Source: Inonotus obliquus (taxonomy: Eukaryota > Basidiomycota > Agaricomycetes > Hymenochaetales > Hymenochaetaceae). Taken from it: DNA of 64,000 nt. Positions 33,814-44,700 of the stretch are shown here, piece by piece. How positions within the stretch are numbered: the first letter of the stretch is position 1; each line of letters starts with the position of its first letter. Where the stretch lies: positions 1 to 64,000 of the forward strand of contig JAJHTX010000001.1 in NCBI GenBank assembly GCA_032164295.1. The letters are read 5' to 3'. Position numbers and translations under genes: made by a program. The notes beneath the pieces were generated by a model that worked only from the letters and a program-made list of their open reading frames with translations, was not told the origin of the DNA and made no database searches.

Positions 33814-35805
33814 TCACATCCCGTGGTCGAAAGTGGAAGCATCGTTGTCTGAGGCATTGCGACTTCCCTTGAAAGCGCTGAAGGAGACCGAGGCCCCCGA
33901 GTTGCACTGAAGCTCTGGAGTCATGGAGCACCGCAATTGCTGCGTGTTGATATCCAGTTCTGACTCTTTCCTCTCCAGGTCACATCGGTGTCGCCTACGT
34001 GAGTTTAACATGGAAAGCAGGGCGTTCAAATAGACTAGAAATGGGATCAGATCGAGTTGCTACGCTTATGTACTACTTGCGAAATCGGACATACGCTTAG
34101 AAAGGCAAGGGAATATCGCAGCAAATATGGCCTTGTGGGGCATTGCGATATACTATTGTTCAAGCATCAAGGGTGTATGCAAGGGGGCCAAAGAAATGAA
34201 ATGCAAACCGTAACGAAGGAGCCAATCGCACAGATACTAGTCAATAGCCCTGTGCTGATGATGTATAGCATCAATCTATTGACTAGATTGTCAATACTAG
34301 GGTGAAAAATTAGGGTGAGCTCCATCCTTCTGACTGGTATCACTTAGACATACGCCCGAAATCCCAGTTTGTCTTTTCTCAGGAAATAACACAGGGTAAC
34401 TGCGCAGCACAAGTCCGATGCGACATCTGAACCGAATGCTACATATCTCAGCCACTGGAAAACGGCGGATATTACCCTTTAGTGAAATTAAGAATGAACA
34501 TATGTAAGACGATGGACATACCGAAATTTCGGATATCTCGAGAAGCGAGTGGCGTTCGAACCTAGTTGACATACAACATCAGTTCCGTAGATTATGAAGA
34601 TAGCACCCGCAATTCGGAACTCGCAGTTTGACAGAAAAGGTCAGGCCAAATACTATATTTTAGGTGAATCTACTGATCCATCTGATATAGGGCAAATCGC
34701 TCACCGAAGGTCACTACGCTCAAAAGCAGCTGAATACCCATGATTGGCGAGCGGTTAGAGAGAGGTAGGAGTTGATAATAGCACTACGTACCGCAGCACC
34801 CGTCAGAAACAGGTTTCTGCTGCTCACTGAAGGTTTGAGGATCAGAATTGCCTTATATCTTGTAACACAGCACGACTTACTGATCCAGACTCGTCGCACG
34901 TAGTATCTGCACTGTAAATTAGTGTAAAAACTCATCGGATCTATGAGCTACACGCAGACGAATGATCAAATCGCTGATCCCCTGCGAATGAGGGTGAGCG
35001 TAAGTATTTATAAATCATAGGGGATCTCTCATGCGTACCGTTAGGAGGAGATACGTCTGATATGTGTAATTATGAGTGTAACGCAAACAACCATGTTGAA
35101 GTGGAATTATATTAGGATGGCTTACGAATAGGCTCCAAGTGACGATGCCAATAGCAAGCGGGTTGGTGAAGCTTGTCACTGAAATAAAATACAAGTAGTG
35201 TGTCATCAGAGCAAGTTGCAATATATCCAGCATCCTGAAGATTGCTTGAGCTCCTGATAACATGGTTTTCGAGCTTCTCATACCACAAAGATGTGACCTA
35301 GGATAATTCGAATTTGTCAAAGAAGGGGAAATAATACCAATATTCACCATACCATCAGTTTTAGGTACCTGGGATCACGAACTGAGTTCCGGAAATATGT
35401 GACAACTTGAGCAGTCACGACCCCGCACAGTCTGTTGAGAAAAGTGCGTTAAGATTGACCTTGGTAGAGTATTGCAACATGCTTGACTTACGTAGCACTG
35501 ACAATCATCCCGACGAGCATCGCACCAAGTGAGTCATCCACATTGAAATGGAAGTGAATTGAAATGGAAGTGAATTGAACTCTTATTAGTAAATGCTTTA
35601 GAGATATTGTCGCTCATGAGGCAAGGCAGATAGTTTCTGAAGAACAGGTAAGGCAAGACAGAGGCTTAGAAGCAGAAGCAAGGGGCAAGCACTGAGAGGC
35701 TTTGTGTCGTTTAATGAGAGGGGAGGGTTAGGCTCAGAAAGGGTTGGGACCCGTGCTATCTTCCAGCGGCGATCTATAATCTTCGAAGGAGAAGTCGACG
35801 CAGCC
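33814..35805 (-). CDS. DUF6534-type multi-pass membrane protein B
   Basis: Same family and orientation as gene A. Pieces in order: VDDSLGAMLVGMIVSAT, then LCGVVTAQVVTYFRN and RDPRYLKLM (about 35360-35430), AIFRMLDILQLALMTHYLYF, TSFTNPLAIGIVTWS, and near the end FLVYLNALLSMLNSRRRH with a polar tail to the stop at 33814. The helix-motif order matches gene A, so the two are tandem paralogues. The start is uncertain: MAASTSPSKIIDRRW at 35805 resembles a family N-terminus, but the link from there to the first transmembrane exon crosses a 16-bp tandem repeat (35542-35573) and a weak splice signal. If that link fails the gene may have lost its start. Confidence 0.62.
35542..35573. repeat. 16-bp tandem duplication
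   Basis: ATTGAAATGGAAGTGA occurs twice in a row and is followed by a partial third unit (ATTGAAC). It lies just upstream of the first recognisable transmembrane exon of DUF6534 gene B. Confidence 0.9.
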
Positions 35806-36523
35806 ATGAGAATCCGGGCTCTAGATAACAAGAAATGATCAAAGGAAACCACAAGTCGGTTCCATGACTCCTGGGAAATCTCAAGCGTTATACGGAGGAC
35901 AACGAATAGGTACGTGCTCCATCGGGGGGGATGATTGGTGCATCAAAAAGAAAAAGTTCTGAACGTGCCGAAGATGTTACTTACATAATAACTGATGAGT
36001 GATTAATGATGCGATCAGCGATCCATCGTGTTTACCTCAGCCACGGCTAGTCTATATTCGTCACAGCATCGCTCCTATAGGCTCTCTCATGAATCTTTGG
36101 GATGGACGTTCCCATGATAAATGTATACCGTCAATCGATTTATCACTTGTTAGTGCGAACTTGGGTCTTTTTTGTCTTCCATCCCGGATTCCTGTAGTTC
36201 CCGTGCTAAATGCAGGTCCCGCAGTCTGGCAATTGCCGTGATACGGTAGGAAAGAAATCTCACCGACTCGAGAACTATGAGATTCAGATTCGTTGAATTC
36301 TTCGATCTTCTAGGAACCGAAGTGAACATAGTGAGTGGTGTGCCCTTTAACTTTTTAGTATAAAGTTTACAATGTGGGAGTTTGCAAACTTGCGCCCTTC
36401 ACACGAAGATAGGTCAATCGGAAAGTAGCCATGCTCAGTGCCGCGACTCTGTTGTAGCGATTCGACCATATACGTAACATACCGGCGGATTAGCTCTCGA
36501 TACAGTTTATTCTAGCGCATCAC
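35806..36523. other. Spacer between DUF6534 gene B and the ABC transporter
   Basis: About 720 bp; promoter side of gene B and 3' side of the ABC gene. A small open frame at 35999-36241 (plus) has no domain. Confidence 0.5.
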
Positions 36524-39257
36524 TCAAGCCCCGAATGCTCCGGCCTGCACGTCGTATAGCTTCTTATATTCTCCGTCTAACCCCATTAAAGTTTCGTGGT
36601 TTCCTTGCTCAATAAGGCGGCCATCTTTCAAGCACCTGTCGGACAATTAGTCTAGTTAGCTACCTTTTGAACCTGTAAGAAATATAAGGACGATGAGCAA
36701 CCCACATAATCAAATCAGCGTATTTTGTCAGATGACCAAAACGATGAGTGATAAAAATGACTGTTTTCCCTCCGCTGTGCTCACGTAACTTCTTGAACAA
36801 CTCGTATTCTCCTTGAGGATCAAGCGCAGAAGTGGGCTCGTCAGCTACAAGGAGGCGGACGTTACCACCCATGAGTTTCATGAAAGTTCGGGATCTACAA
36901 GCTCTCATAAATATCTATCCTCGTCGCAATAGCACAATGTAAAGCTTACGCTGATAGCCTTTGAGTTTCTCCTCCAGAAAGATCTGTCTTTACTTCCTTC
37001 TCATCTACTACCGCCTTCAGATCCCTATCCGTATCCCTGCCGTTCACGAAGTTAGTGAAAGTGATGTTCACAGGGCTCAATTCTGTCTCAAGGCCTTGCT
37101 TCAGTTTATGAACAAATCCCGCCGCTCCGCCATGACCCATGGCTTCTCCTATTTCCTTATCGTTCACCATGCGTTCTGGAAGACCAAGAGCTATATTTTC
37201 ACGAAGTGAAAGAGGGAGGATAGGATGCTCTTGGCGAAGAATCGCTGTTGCTCGTCGAATGTCCTCGAGTCTATACGAAGAGAGTGGTCGACCGTCCATG
37301 AGAATTTCACCTCCAGTCGGGTCGTATAACCTAGACAGAAGCTTGATTGTCGATGTCTTTCCACTTCCGTTGACACCAACGATGACAACCAGCTGGCCAG
37401 GTTTGATTGTAAACGATACGTCGGAAAGGGCATGTGTATCCTTTCCTGGGTACCGGAACGAGACATTCCTGCTAGCAAGTCCAGCAACAACACCTTGCAA
37501 GAAAGATGACAGACAAACACACCGGAATTCCACCTCAGCTCCACTATGGTTCTTGCCCTCAGAGTGCAGTGGATATGGTATGTCTCCGTCCTTTATCTTA
37601 TTCTCCACCTCAGCTAAGGAGTAGATAATCTTGATATTGCGGAAGTGCTCCGATATTCGTTGAGAACGGTAGAGAAGTCGATACATGGACGATCTCACCG
37701 CGTCCGAGGTTTGTTGAATCAAGACGAGGTCATCCAGGGCGACACTATTTGGATCCCATAGAATCCGGAATGCAAGAACAATCTATAGGGTATCAGCGAG
37801 CCGGAAATCTCGTAAATTAGTTGATTAGCACATACTAGGGAAGTATCTGAAGCAAGCTTCGACAACATGACTACATACTTGCGGCGATGTCTGCGCCATT
37901 GCATCATTGGGTATTCTGTATCCGTGTCTCTAAGTGCCATGCGATTATTCTTGAACTCTGTCAAACATTGATCAGTCTTTGACGGCGTTACTAGTGGCTA
38001 ATAGAGACGAAGGACCTCTTTCAATGTACTGGCCGAGGTTGTTGTTGATGCGGTCTACCTGAAACACATCACTGAAGGCGAGACGGTACAAGGATTCCAT
38101 TCGCCTGTAATGGGGGTTGTTGCAGAAAACGACAAACGCTATGGGACCGGTCAGCTAGCTGAATGGGAGGCTGAGATGTTCCGACTTACCACGACTATAG
38201 ATGTCATAACCAAACTCCGTCAGAATAGGATGGACTAGACCAGATACAATTGCCAATATGAATGTTGAACTGCTACTAGCTACCCTGACCATGACTGATA
38301 GCTCGGAAACGATTGTAGCGACGTAAGTGGCCGAATCCAAGAGTTCGTAGAACGCATGCCAGGCCTCAGTGCGATAGTATAACAAGTGCTCGCTAGTCCT
38401 TTCCACCTTATCGCGTACTTCTGAGTCTATGCTCCCAAGTTACTAGCGCCAGTCATCGATCTATAAGATACTGACCTTCCGACTTTGAGAGATCGAATCT
38501 AAGCAGAGCTAATGATAGCCCTTCAATATGCCTGGAAATACACGCCTAAGTGATGAACTTACAGTGCATCTCCTTCTCCAAGAAGTGATATTTTACCCGT
38601 TCCCGTAGGATATTAGTGTAGGTATTTCTGGATACCTTCATCAGCCACGTCTCTCCAAGGATACAGTTTGCCTGTGCATCTTACCCAGTCTCCGGTATGT
38701 AATCCAACAAAAAAGCGACCAGCACCTTATATGCAAGGGCCTTCATAATTGGGTAAGATTCCACTTGTCCACTCTGCAAGCTATGGGTAATCTAAGAACG
38801 TAATCAGAAAAAAGACCCGAACGAGATACGATCGCATTTGTACCGCGCTGAGGAGGCGATTTGAGTAATATAACTCCAGCGTCCGAGATGTCGTCTTCCA
38901 GAGGCATAGTAAGATCTCGATAACGAAATAAATAGGCGCGATCGCGCAGATCTCCTTCATAAAAACATAGAGATATGCAATAGTACGGAATCCTGGAAAG
39001 GCCTTCGGCCCTTCGATTCCGATTTTCTTGTTTTCTAAAGTGGTGGCACGATTCAGCACGACACATCGGCGAGAAACAGAGCCCAACGTACTATTGATGC
39101 CTTCTTCGCGAGGACAAAGTAGGGATATTGACCTCGTCCAAAATTGACCGAAGAACTTAGGACAATCGGATAGCCAAGCAGGCACAAGCGGCGTCCTATT
39201 CGTGACGATTGTCCATATTCCGAGTTGAAGACTGGAGTGCTTGTCATTCGGCTTCAT
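36524..39257 (-). CDS. ABC half-transporter (TMD-NBD)
   Basis: ATP-driven membrane exporter of half size, about 700 residues in many exons. Start MKPNDKHSSLQLGIW at 39257; the N-terminal part has membrane-like segments (TIAYLYVFMKEICAIAPIYF). The nucleotide-binding domain carries an A-loop Tyr (VSFRYPGKD), Walker A VGVNGSGKTSTIKLL, Q-loop AILRQEHPILP, signature LSGGETQRL, Walker B with D-loop RLLVADEPTSALDP, and the H-loop IFITHRFGHL. It ends LYDVQAGAFGA at 36524. All ATPase motifs are present, so the domain should work. A family-typical extra segment lies between the Q-loop and the signature. Substrate unknown. The many small exons are like those of the neighbouring membrane-protein genes. 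Confidence 0.82.
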
Positions 39258-39797
39258 CTGAGGAGAATTGGGACGACTTGAAGCAGATATGGCTGCAATT
39301 GTTGATAAGTATTCGAGTTAAATAACTTATGCCTAATCATGGCTCGGGACCGCGGCACTGATCCGAGGGTACTAGAAGCTGCATAATCATGCAGGTCCAG
39401 GTCGACTGATTATCGGGAGTACCTATGACTTTAAGACGTATTCAAGTACGAGCCAATAACAGCATTTCCAGTATTCAGTACGAGGAGGGCGAGTTCCTAA
39501 TGGTGAACAATGGGAAAAGATATCAAGCGAAATTGACCAGTACTTAATACTGTCGAGATAGGATCAAGTCCCATGAGTTCGGCGTGGATAGGGGTGGATT
39601 TGGCCACGTTTTCATCGTGAGATCAAATTTCTGATGAAATGACTCGATTACAGTAAAGACTCCGTCTGTGCGTGGAAATACATTTGTCAGCAGCTGATCA
39701 TCGTTTTCTCAAACAGCGCGGCGATCAAGCTCCAAATCAAGACAATATATAACCTTACAATCAACTCACTATAAATCAACCAACGACCTCAACACAA
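39258..39797. promoter_or_regulatory. Divergent promoter, ABC transporter / DPM3
   Basis: A 540-bp region. TATATAA at 39746-39752 lies about 45-50 bp upstream of the DPM3 start codon on the plus strand. Nothing else recognised. Confidence 0.45.
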
Positions 39798-40255
39798 ATG
39801 GCACGTCTAGCACGCTTTGCAACTCTCTTTGGCGCATTAGTAACAGCATACGCCCTCGTTTGGCTCCAAATACTACATATTCCACTTCTTGATGCGTCCA
39901 TTGAGGAGCAAATCCTTCCTCTGGTACGTTCGCGTCCTACGTGGCATGCTCGCGTCTGGAGTATCAACACTAATGCTGCGTCTTTGTCCTTTTCCGCTGA
40001 TTATAGCTACCCTGGTGGTGCTTGATAGCATTCGGCGCGTATTCATTAGCTTCGTTGGGTTGGGGATTGTATACGTTTAATGATGTGCCGCAGGCGTATG
40101 AGGCACTTATGAAGGTACGTGTTAAATAACGTTCGAATCGATGCTACAGAATTATATACTTTGCGAGCAAATGCGCTGACATGAATCTATGATTCCTACA
40201 GGAAATTGCAGAGGCAAAGAATGACCTACGAGCCAAAGGCGTCGATGTCGATTGA
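39798..40255 (+). CDS. DPM3: Dolichol-phosphate mannosyltransferase subunit 3
   Basis: Small ER membrane subunit that holds the catalytic Dpm1 at the membrane for synthesis of dolichol-phosphate mannose, used in N-glycosylation, O-mannosylation and GPI anchors. Three exons: MARLARFATLFGALVTAY to EEQILPL; then LPWWCLIAFGAYSLASLGWG to YEALMK; then EIAEAKNDLRAKGVDVD-stop. The protein is about 92 residues, the normal size, with two hydrophobic helices in the first 65 residues and a C-terminal amphipathic coiled helix ending LRAKGVDVD, which is the family signature. Convergent with the CstF-like gene. Confidence 0.92.
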
Positions 40256-40448
40256 TTGGACCCTCGCTCTTGCCTGTGTTCCGTCCTGCATCGTCAAATA
40301 TACTCAGCAATTGATTGCCTCCGTGTGATTACCGCGCTTGATTGCTCGCCGTCCGGCTTCAAATGTCGCTGCATGACGCTCTGCATTCATCTCCAAACCG
40401 TGACTATTCGATAAGTCCCATCATACCCGCCCCTTCTCTCTGACAAGC

Positions 40449-41417
40449 TTACTCCGTCGGTAACCCAAGCGTAGCGCGCTAGACCCAAACTCATACATCA
40501 GCATCTTTGCCTCCCACCTTGGGACAAAGTAATAGTAGCATAAAGCACATACAAGTTGTATTGTAATTGCTCGTTCTTGAGGGGACAAATTACGAATCTG
40601 CTCAGGCGTCATTGAAATCATGCGCATAACCATTTCCTGTAATGCACAACGAAGGAACAATAATATGAGCGGAGAAACAAATGAACGTGGAATGAGATAA
40701 ATAAGCGTACCCGTTGTTCCTCAGGAATATTTCCCAACGCGCTAAGCATAGCTTGAGCACCTCCAGGAGGCTGAGTTCCAGCTACCTGAAGCGCAGGTTG
40801 TGGCTGCTGCGAAGGTTGCTGCGCAGCTTGCTGACCATTCCAATGCTGTTGCTGCTGTTGTTGATACTGCTGTGGCCCACCGTATTGAGCGCCAAACCCG
40901 GCCCCCGTACCGGCGACCCCATTTTGCGTCTGTGTTTGACCAGAAGTATATCCAGGATATCCACTACTTGGTGCAGAAGCACCAGGCTGAGCTGGTGGAG
41001 GAGTGGGATGATGTCCGTATGTAGGTTGTACTTGTGCTTGTTGTGTAAGGTGTGTGGGTATCGAGGGTACGGGAGGAGGTGCGGGTGCCGACGTTGAAGC
41101 CTGGGTTCCCGCATACGCCGAAAGAGATTTCTGCATTAAATCAATACCGCATGTCAGAAGAGTGAAGTGCCGCTAGAAAGGACGTCGTGCAGTGGAACGA
41201 GGAGGACCAAACGAGAACACAGACGAACCTGGACTACATCCGAACTCAAAATCTCCAGTTTCACCATTAGAGGTAACAAAGCATAACCAATCGCAGGTTG
41301 GGCATTCAGAATTGCTCTGGCCTGTTCCGGAGTGGTTTTTTGCAGTTGTACGAGAAGCTCAAGAAGCTGGTCCTCAGGGAGAGTCGGGGAAGGAGTTGCA
41401 GCTGTTGTGCTGGCCAT
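40449..41417 (-). CDS. CstF-64 hinge/C-terminal domain protein without RRM
   Basis: Resembles the hinge and C-terminal domains of cleavage stimulation factor subunit 2 (CstF-64/Rna15), which act in mRNA 3'-end formation. Start MASTTAATPSPTLPEDQ at 41417. The hinge is LLELLVQLQKTTPEQARAIL to PAIGYALLPLMVKLEIL, then comes a Pro/Gln/Gly-rich linker with poly-Gln (QQYQQQQQQHW), then the C-terminal three-helix domain (EMVMRMISMTPEQIRNL, SPQERAITIQLRATLGLPTE-stop at 40449). About 225 residues. The RRM that normally sits at the N-terminus is absent, and there is no room for one: the 3' end of SMC4 is only 316 bp upstream. A longer start (MPFDLFFFLQ) is in frame but adds only 20 residues. Confidence 0.82.
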
Positions 41418-41732
41418 GTTCGATTCACCGATAAGAGTTGCGATGGTTTGCAGGAAGAAGAAAAGGTCAAATGGCAACCATATGGTTCACAGTCGTGTGT
41501 GGTATGGAAGAGCAAAGAGCTTGCAGTACGGATGGCAGTCGCGGTAAAAGAGTTAGAGTAGACAGGTTGCGTGCCTCAATGAATCTTGTACCTCCGTATC
41601 TTATCTGATTGCTAACCAAACTACAGTAATGATACAGTACAAAATCAAAACAGCCTTAACAAAGCAGAGAGAAAAGACCAAAGAAAAATCAAATCTACAC
41701 AGCGCGTGACGTGAAGTGTCCTCTCATCGGAG

Positions 41733-44700
41733 TCATGATGCTTTCACCGTCGTCGCAGCACTAATCGGGATACTCGATAGTGAAGTTCGTGCAGTTGCAG
41801 TCAAGGATGATGGGTATGCTTGCGATGGAGCCTGACTTAGTCCTTGCGCCTGTGATAATGCATGGAGTGCATGGTTATTGATCGAAATACCTGAGAACCG
41901 GACTTTTGTCAGGCGGAGATAATGAAAGCCATATAGAACTCACTTCTGGTTGCGTTGGAAGTCTTGTAGATGCCAATGAGTCGATGACTTAGTTCGAACA
42001 TGTCGTTACGAAGAGAAATGATGATGAATTGCGCATTCTTCGTTCGGTCCTTGATATAGTTTGCAACGATGGAGACGTTTCGGAAGTCAAGAGCCGCGTC
42101 AATCTCGTCCATGAAGTACAGGGGGGTTGGCTACGTAGGATGTTAGCATACGTCTCGTCAACAGACTTGCGGATGGCAAACCTTGAAAACGTGCAAAGCG
42201 AAGACAAGCGCTAATGAACTCAGTGTCTGTTACAGCACATGGTGAGCATCAGATCCGCCATAGAGAATGAACAATACAAACCTTCTCGCCACCAGACAAG
42301 TTCGAGATATTTTTCCAGCTCTTCTTCGGTGGCATAACCGAGAAGATGATGCCTTCCGAAAAAGGATCCATACTATCCACAAGTTCAAGCTCAGCATTTC
42401 CGCCGAGCGTGATCATCTGCAACCCTCTTTGTCAGAGAATGCCCCTCGCAAAAAGGAAGCAGGAAACAACACAGACCTGGTACATCTCCTTGAGTTTTGC
42501 CGAGATGGCATTGAAACCCGTCATGAACTCGTCCAATCGTTGCTTCCTCAGTCCATCATACTTAGCCTTCTGCTCATCTCGCTGCTTCGTCACTTCGTCA
42601 AGATCTTTCGCACGGTTTAAGAACTCTTGCTCGCGCTTGCGGTATTCTTTGAGTACGGCCAGGTTGGGATTCGAGTTCTTTATTTGCTCTGAGAGAGACA
42701 AGTAAGGGGTCAGAAAAAGTTAGTTCCGGGTTGACAGGGAAACACACCATCAAGAAGGGAGACATCCGCAAGAAGCTCTTTCTTCTTGAACCGAGAAAGC
42801 TCCTCGACGGAGTATATGTGGAGTTCGCATGAAGGTGTCCGGGCTCGTTTCTTAGGTTGAGGAATGATCGCCTCCGTAGGTTCAGGTTTCACAGGGTTCT
42901 CCTCTTGTTGATCTTCTGCCGTCGGTTCTTCGGATGCTCTAGCTGTAACCGGCTGTTCCTCAACCTGCCCGGCGCCTTCTTCCTCGTCCTCGTCTTCCTC
43001 ACTAAGGCCAGAATCTGATCAGAATATCCGCCTGAACAGATCGAGCTACCACTTACTCGACTTCTTCCAGCTTGAGCTTGTCGTGTTCCGTGCGATAGTG
43101 ATCAATGGCCTTCTCATTCTCCTGGGCTTCCTTCCGCGCATCATTGAGATGCTGTTTGATCTCCATCTTTAGGGCAGGAAATCATTATCTGGACATCCAT
43201 ATGAGGATCGAGCTTTACCTCTCGTTGTCTAAACTTCTGGATCTGCTCCGTCTTAATATCCAGCTCTGACTTCAAGTTCTCCAGATCATCCTTGGCATTA
43301 TCAGCAGCAGCCTGAGCTGCGTCGACCTTTGACTGAGTCTCAGTGACGAACTCATTGACTTCGTTGAGCTTCGCGTTGAGATCGGCCAGCTCTTCGTCGA
43401 CTTCTTCCAACGCAGAAGTATGCGTCTCGATGGCCTTCGCAAAGCGTACTGAATCTTTCTCCGCTTTGGCTTTGTTCACTTCCGCCTTGGTGATCTCATC
43501 CATCGCAAGGTTGATGTGTAGCTTAATGCCATCGACTTTGGATTTCTGTGATAATAACTTTGCGCCTCCAACATCGAGGATCTTTTTCTCAAGATCTTGA
43601 ATGGCCTTCTCGACTACGCTCGCCTTCTTCTTAAGCGCTTCTAGTTCCTTGGTTGACGAGGCAATCTCTTTCTCGAGAATTGCAATCCGGGCGAGGTCCC
43701 CTTCATCAGGTTTACTCTTCGACCTATTAGCGCCATGAGTCGGACAAACAAAGTCACAGGTCAGATTGACTTACTTTAGCTCCCGTACGCGCTTCTCGGC
43801 CTCCGCTATTCTCTTCACGCCCGTCTGTATGTCAAGATCGATCTTCTGCAGTGACATGTCGATTTCCGGGACCCTTCTAGTCAAGTTATCCATGGAAGCC
43901 TCGAACTCTCTTAGCTGCGCCAATGCTGCGTCCAGCTTGCCCGCCGCATCTTCACTCTCCTGCTCGTACTTTCGCAGCGTCTCGGGAGATACGGCATCCG
44001 AGGCCAGCTTTGAGCTCATTGCACCTCTTGCTACATGTGTACCACCACCGGACATCGTTCCCGAGGTGTCGATAAGCTGGCCAGTAAGCGTGACTACGCG
44101 CCATCTTCTCTGACCGTACGCGATGCGATTTGCTTGCTCCAGGTCATTAGCAACAAGGGTATTACCGACGGCTTTGAAGAACGCTGGCGCAAAGCGAGCC
44201 TCCTTTGGTGTGATGAGGTCCATCAAGCGTGATACATTCTCTGGAGTAGGGATCTTCTCAAGACCATTAGTCTGCGAAAGCTTCTCCAACACAATGAAGG
44301 AAGCTCGACCAAGGTTCTGCTTGCGGAGATATTCAATGCACGCCTGACCCTGGTCGACGGTGTCGACAATGAGGTTGTTCAAAGCTGGACATGCGGTTGA
44401 GACGGCAACATCATATTTCTCGGGGATAGTACCAAGAGACCCCAGACGACCCTATTGCATTGGTCAGGTAAATTGGATTTGAGCAGAAAGGCAGGCGTAC
44501 ATGGAAGCCCGAAATGCGACCGCTGTTCTTTAAGCGCATGAGACCGTCGAGAACTCGATTCTGTGACGTGCTAGCTACTTGAGAAGCTTTCGCTTCGTCT
44601 GCTTTCTGACGGGCGGAGGTAGCCTTGGCGCGCAATTCACTTATTGTTCTTTGCAGGTCCTGAAGTAAGGAAATCAGCGATAATTCGAACGATGAGACCG

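Noticed and set aside
35542..35578. Short tandem repeat as a CRISPR-like array
   Set aside because: Only two 16-bp units without spacers, in a eukaryotic genome; a simple local duplication.
41418..41477. Longer N-terminus for the CstF-like gene (MPFDLFFFLQTIATLIG)
   Set aside because: The extra residues are hydrophobic and unlike the family; the Met at 41417 directly precedes the Ser/Thr/Pro lead into the hinge.
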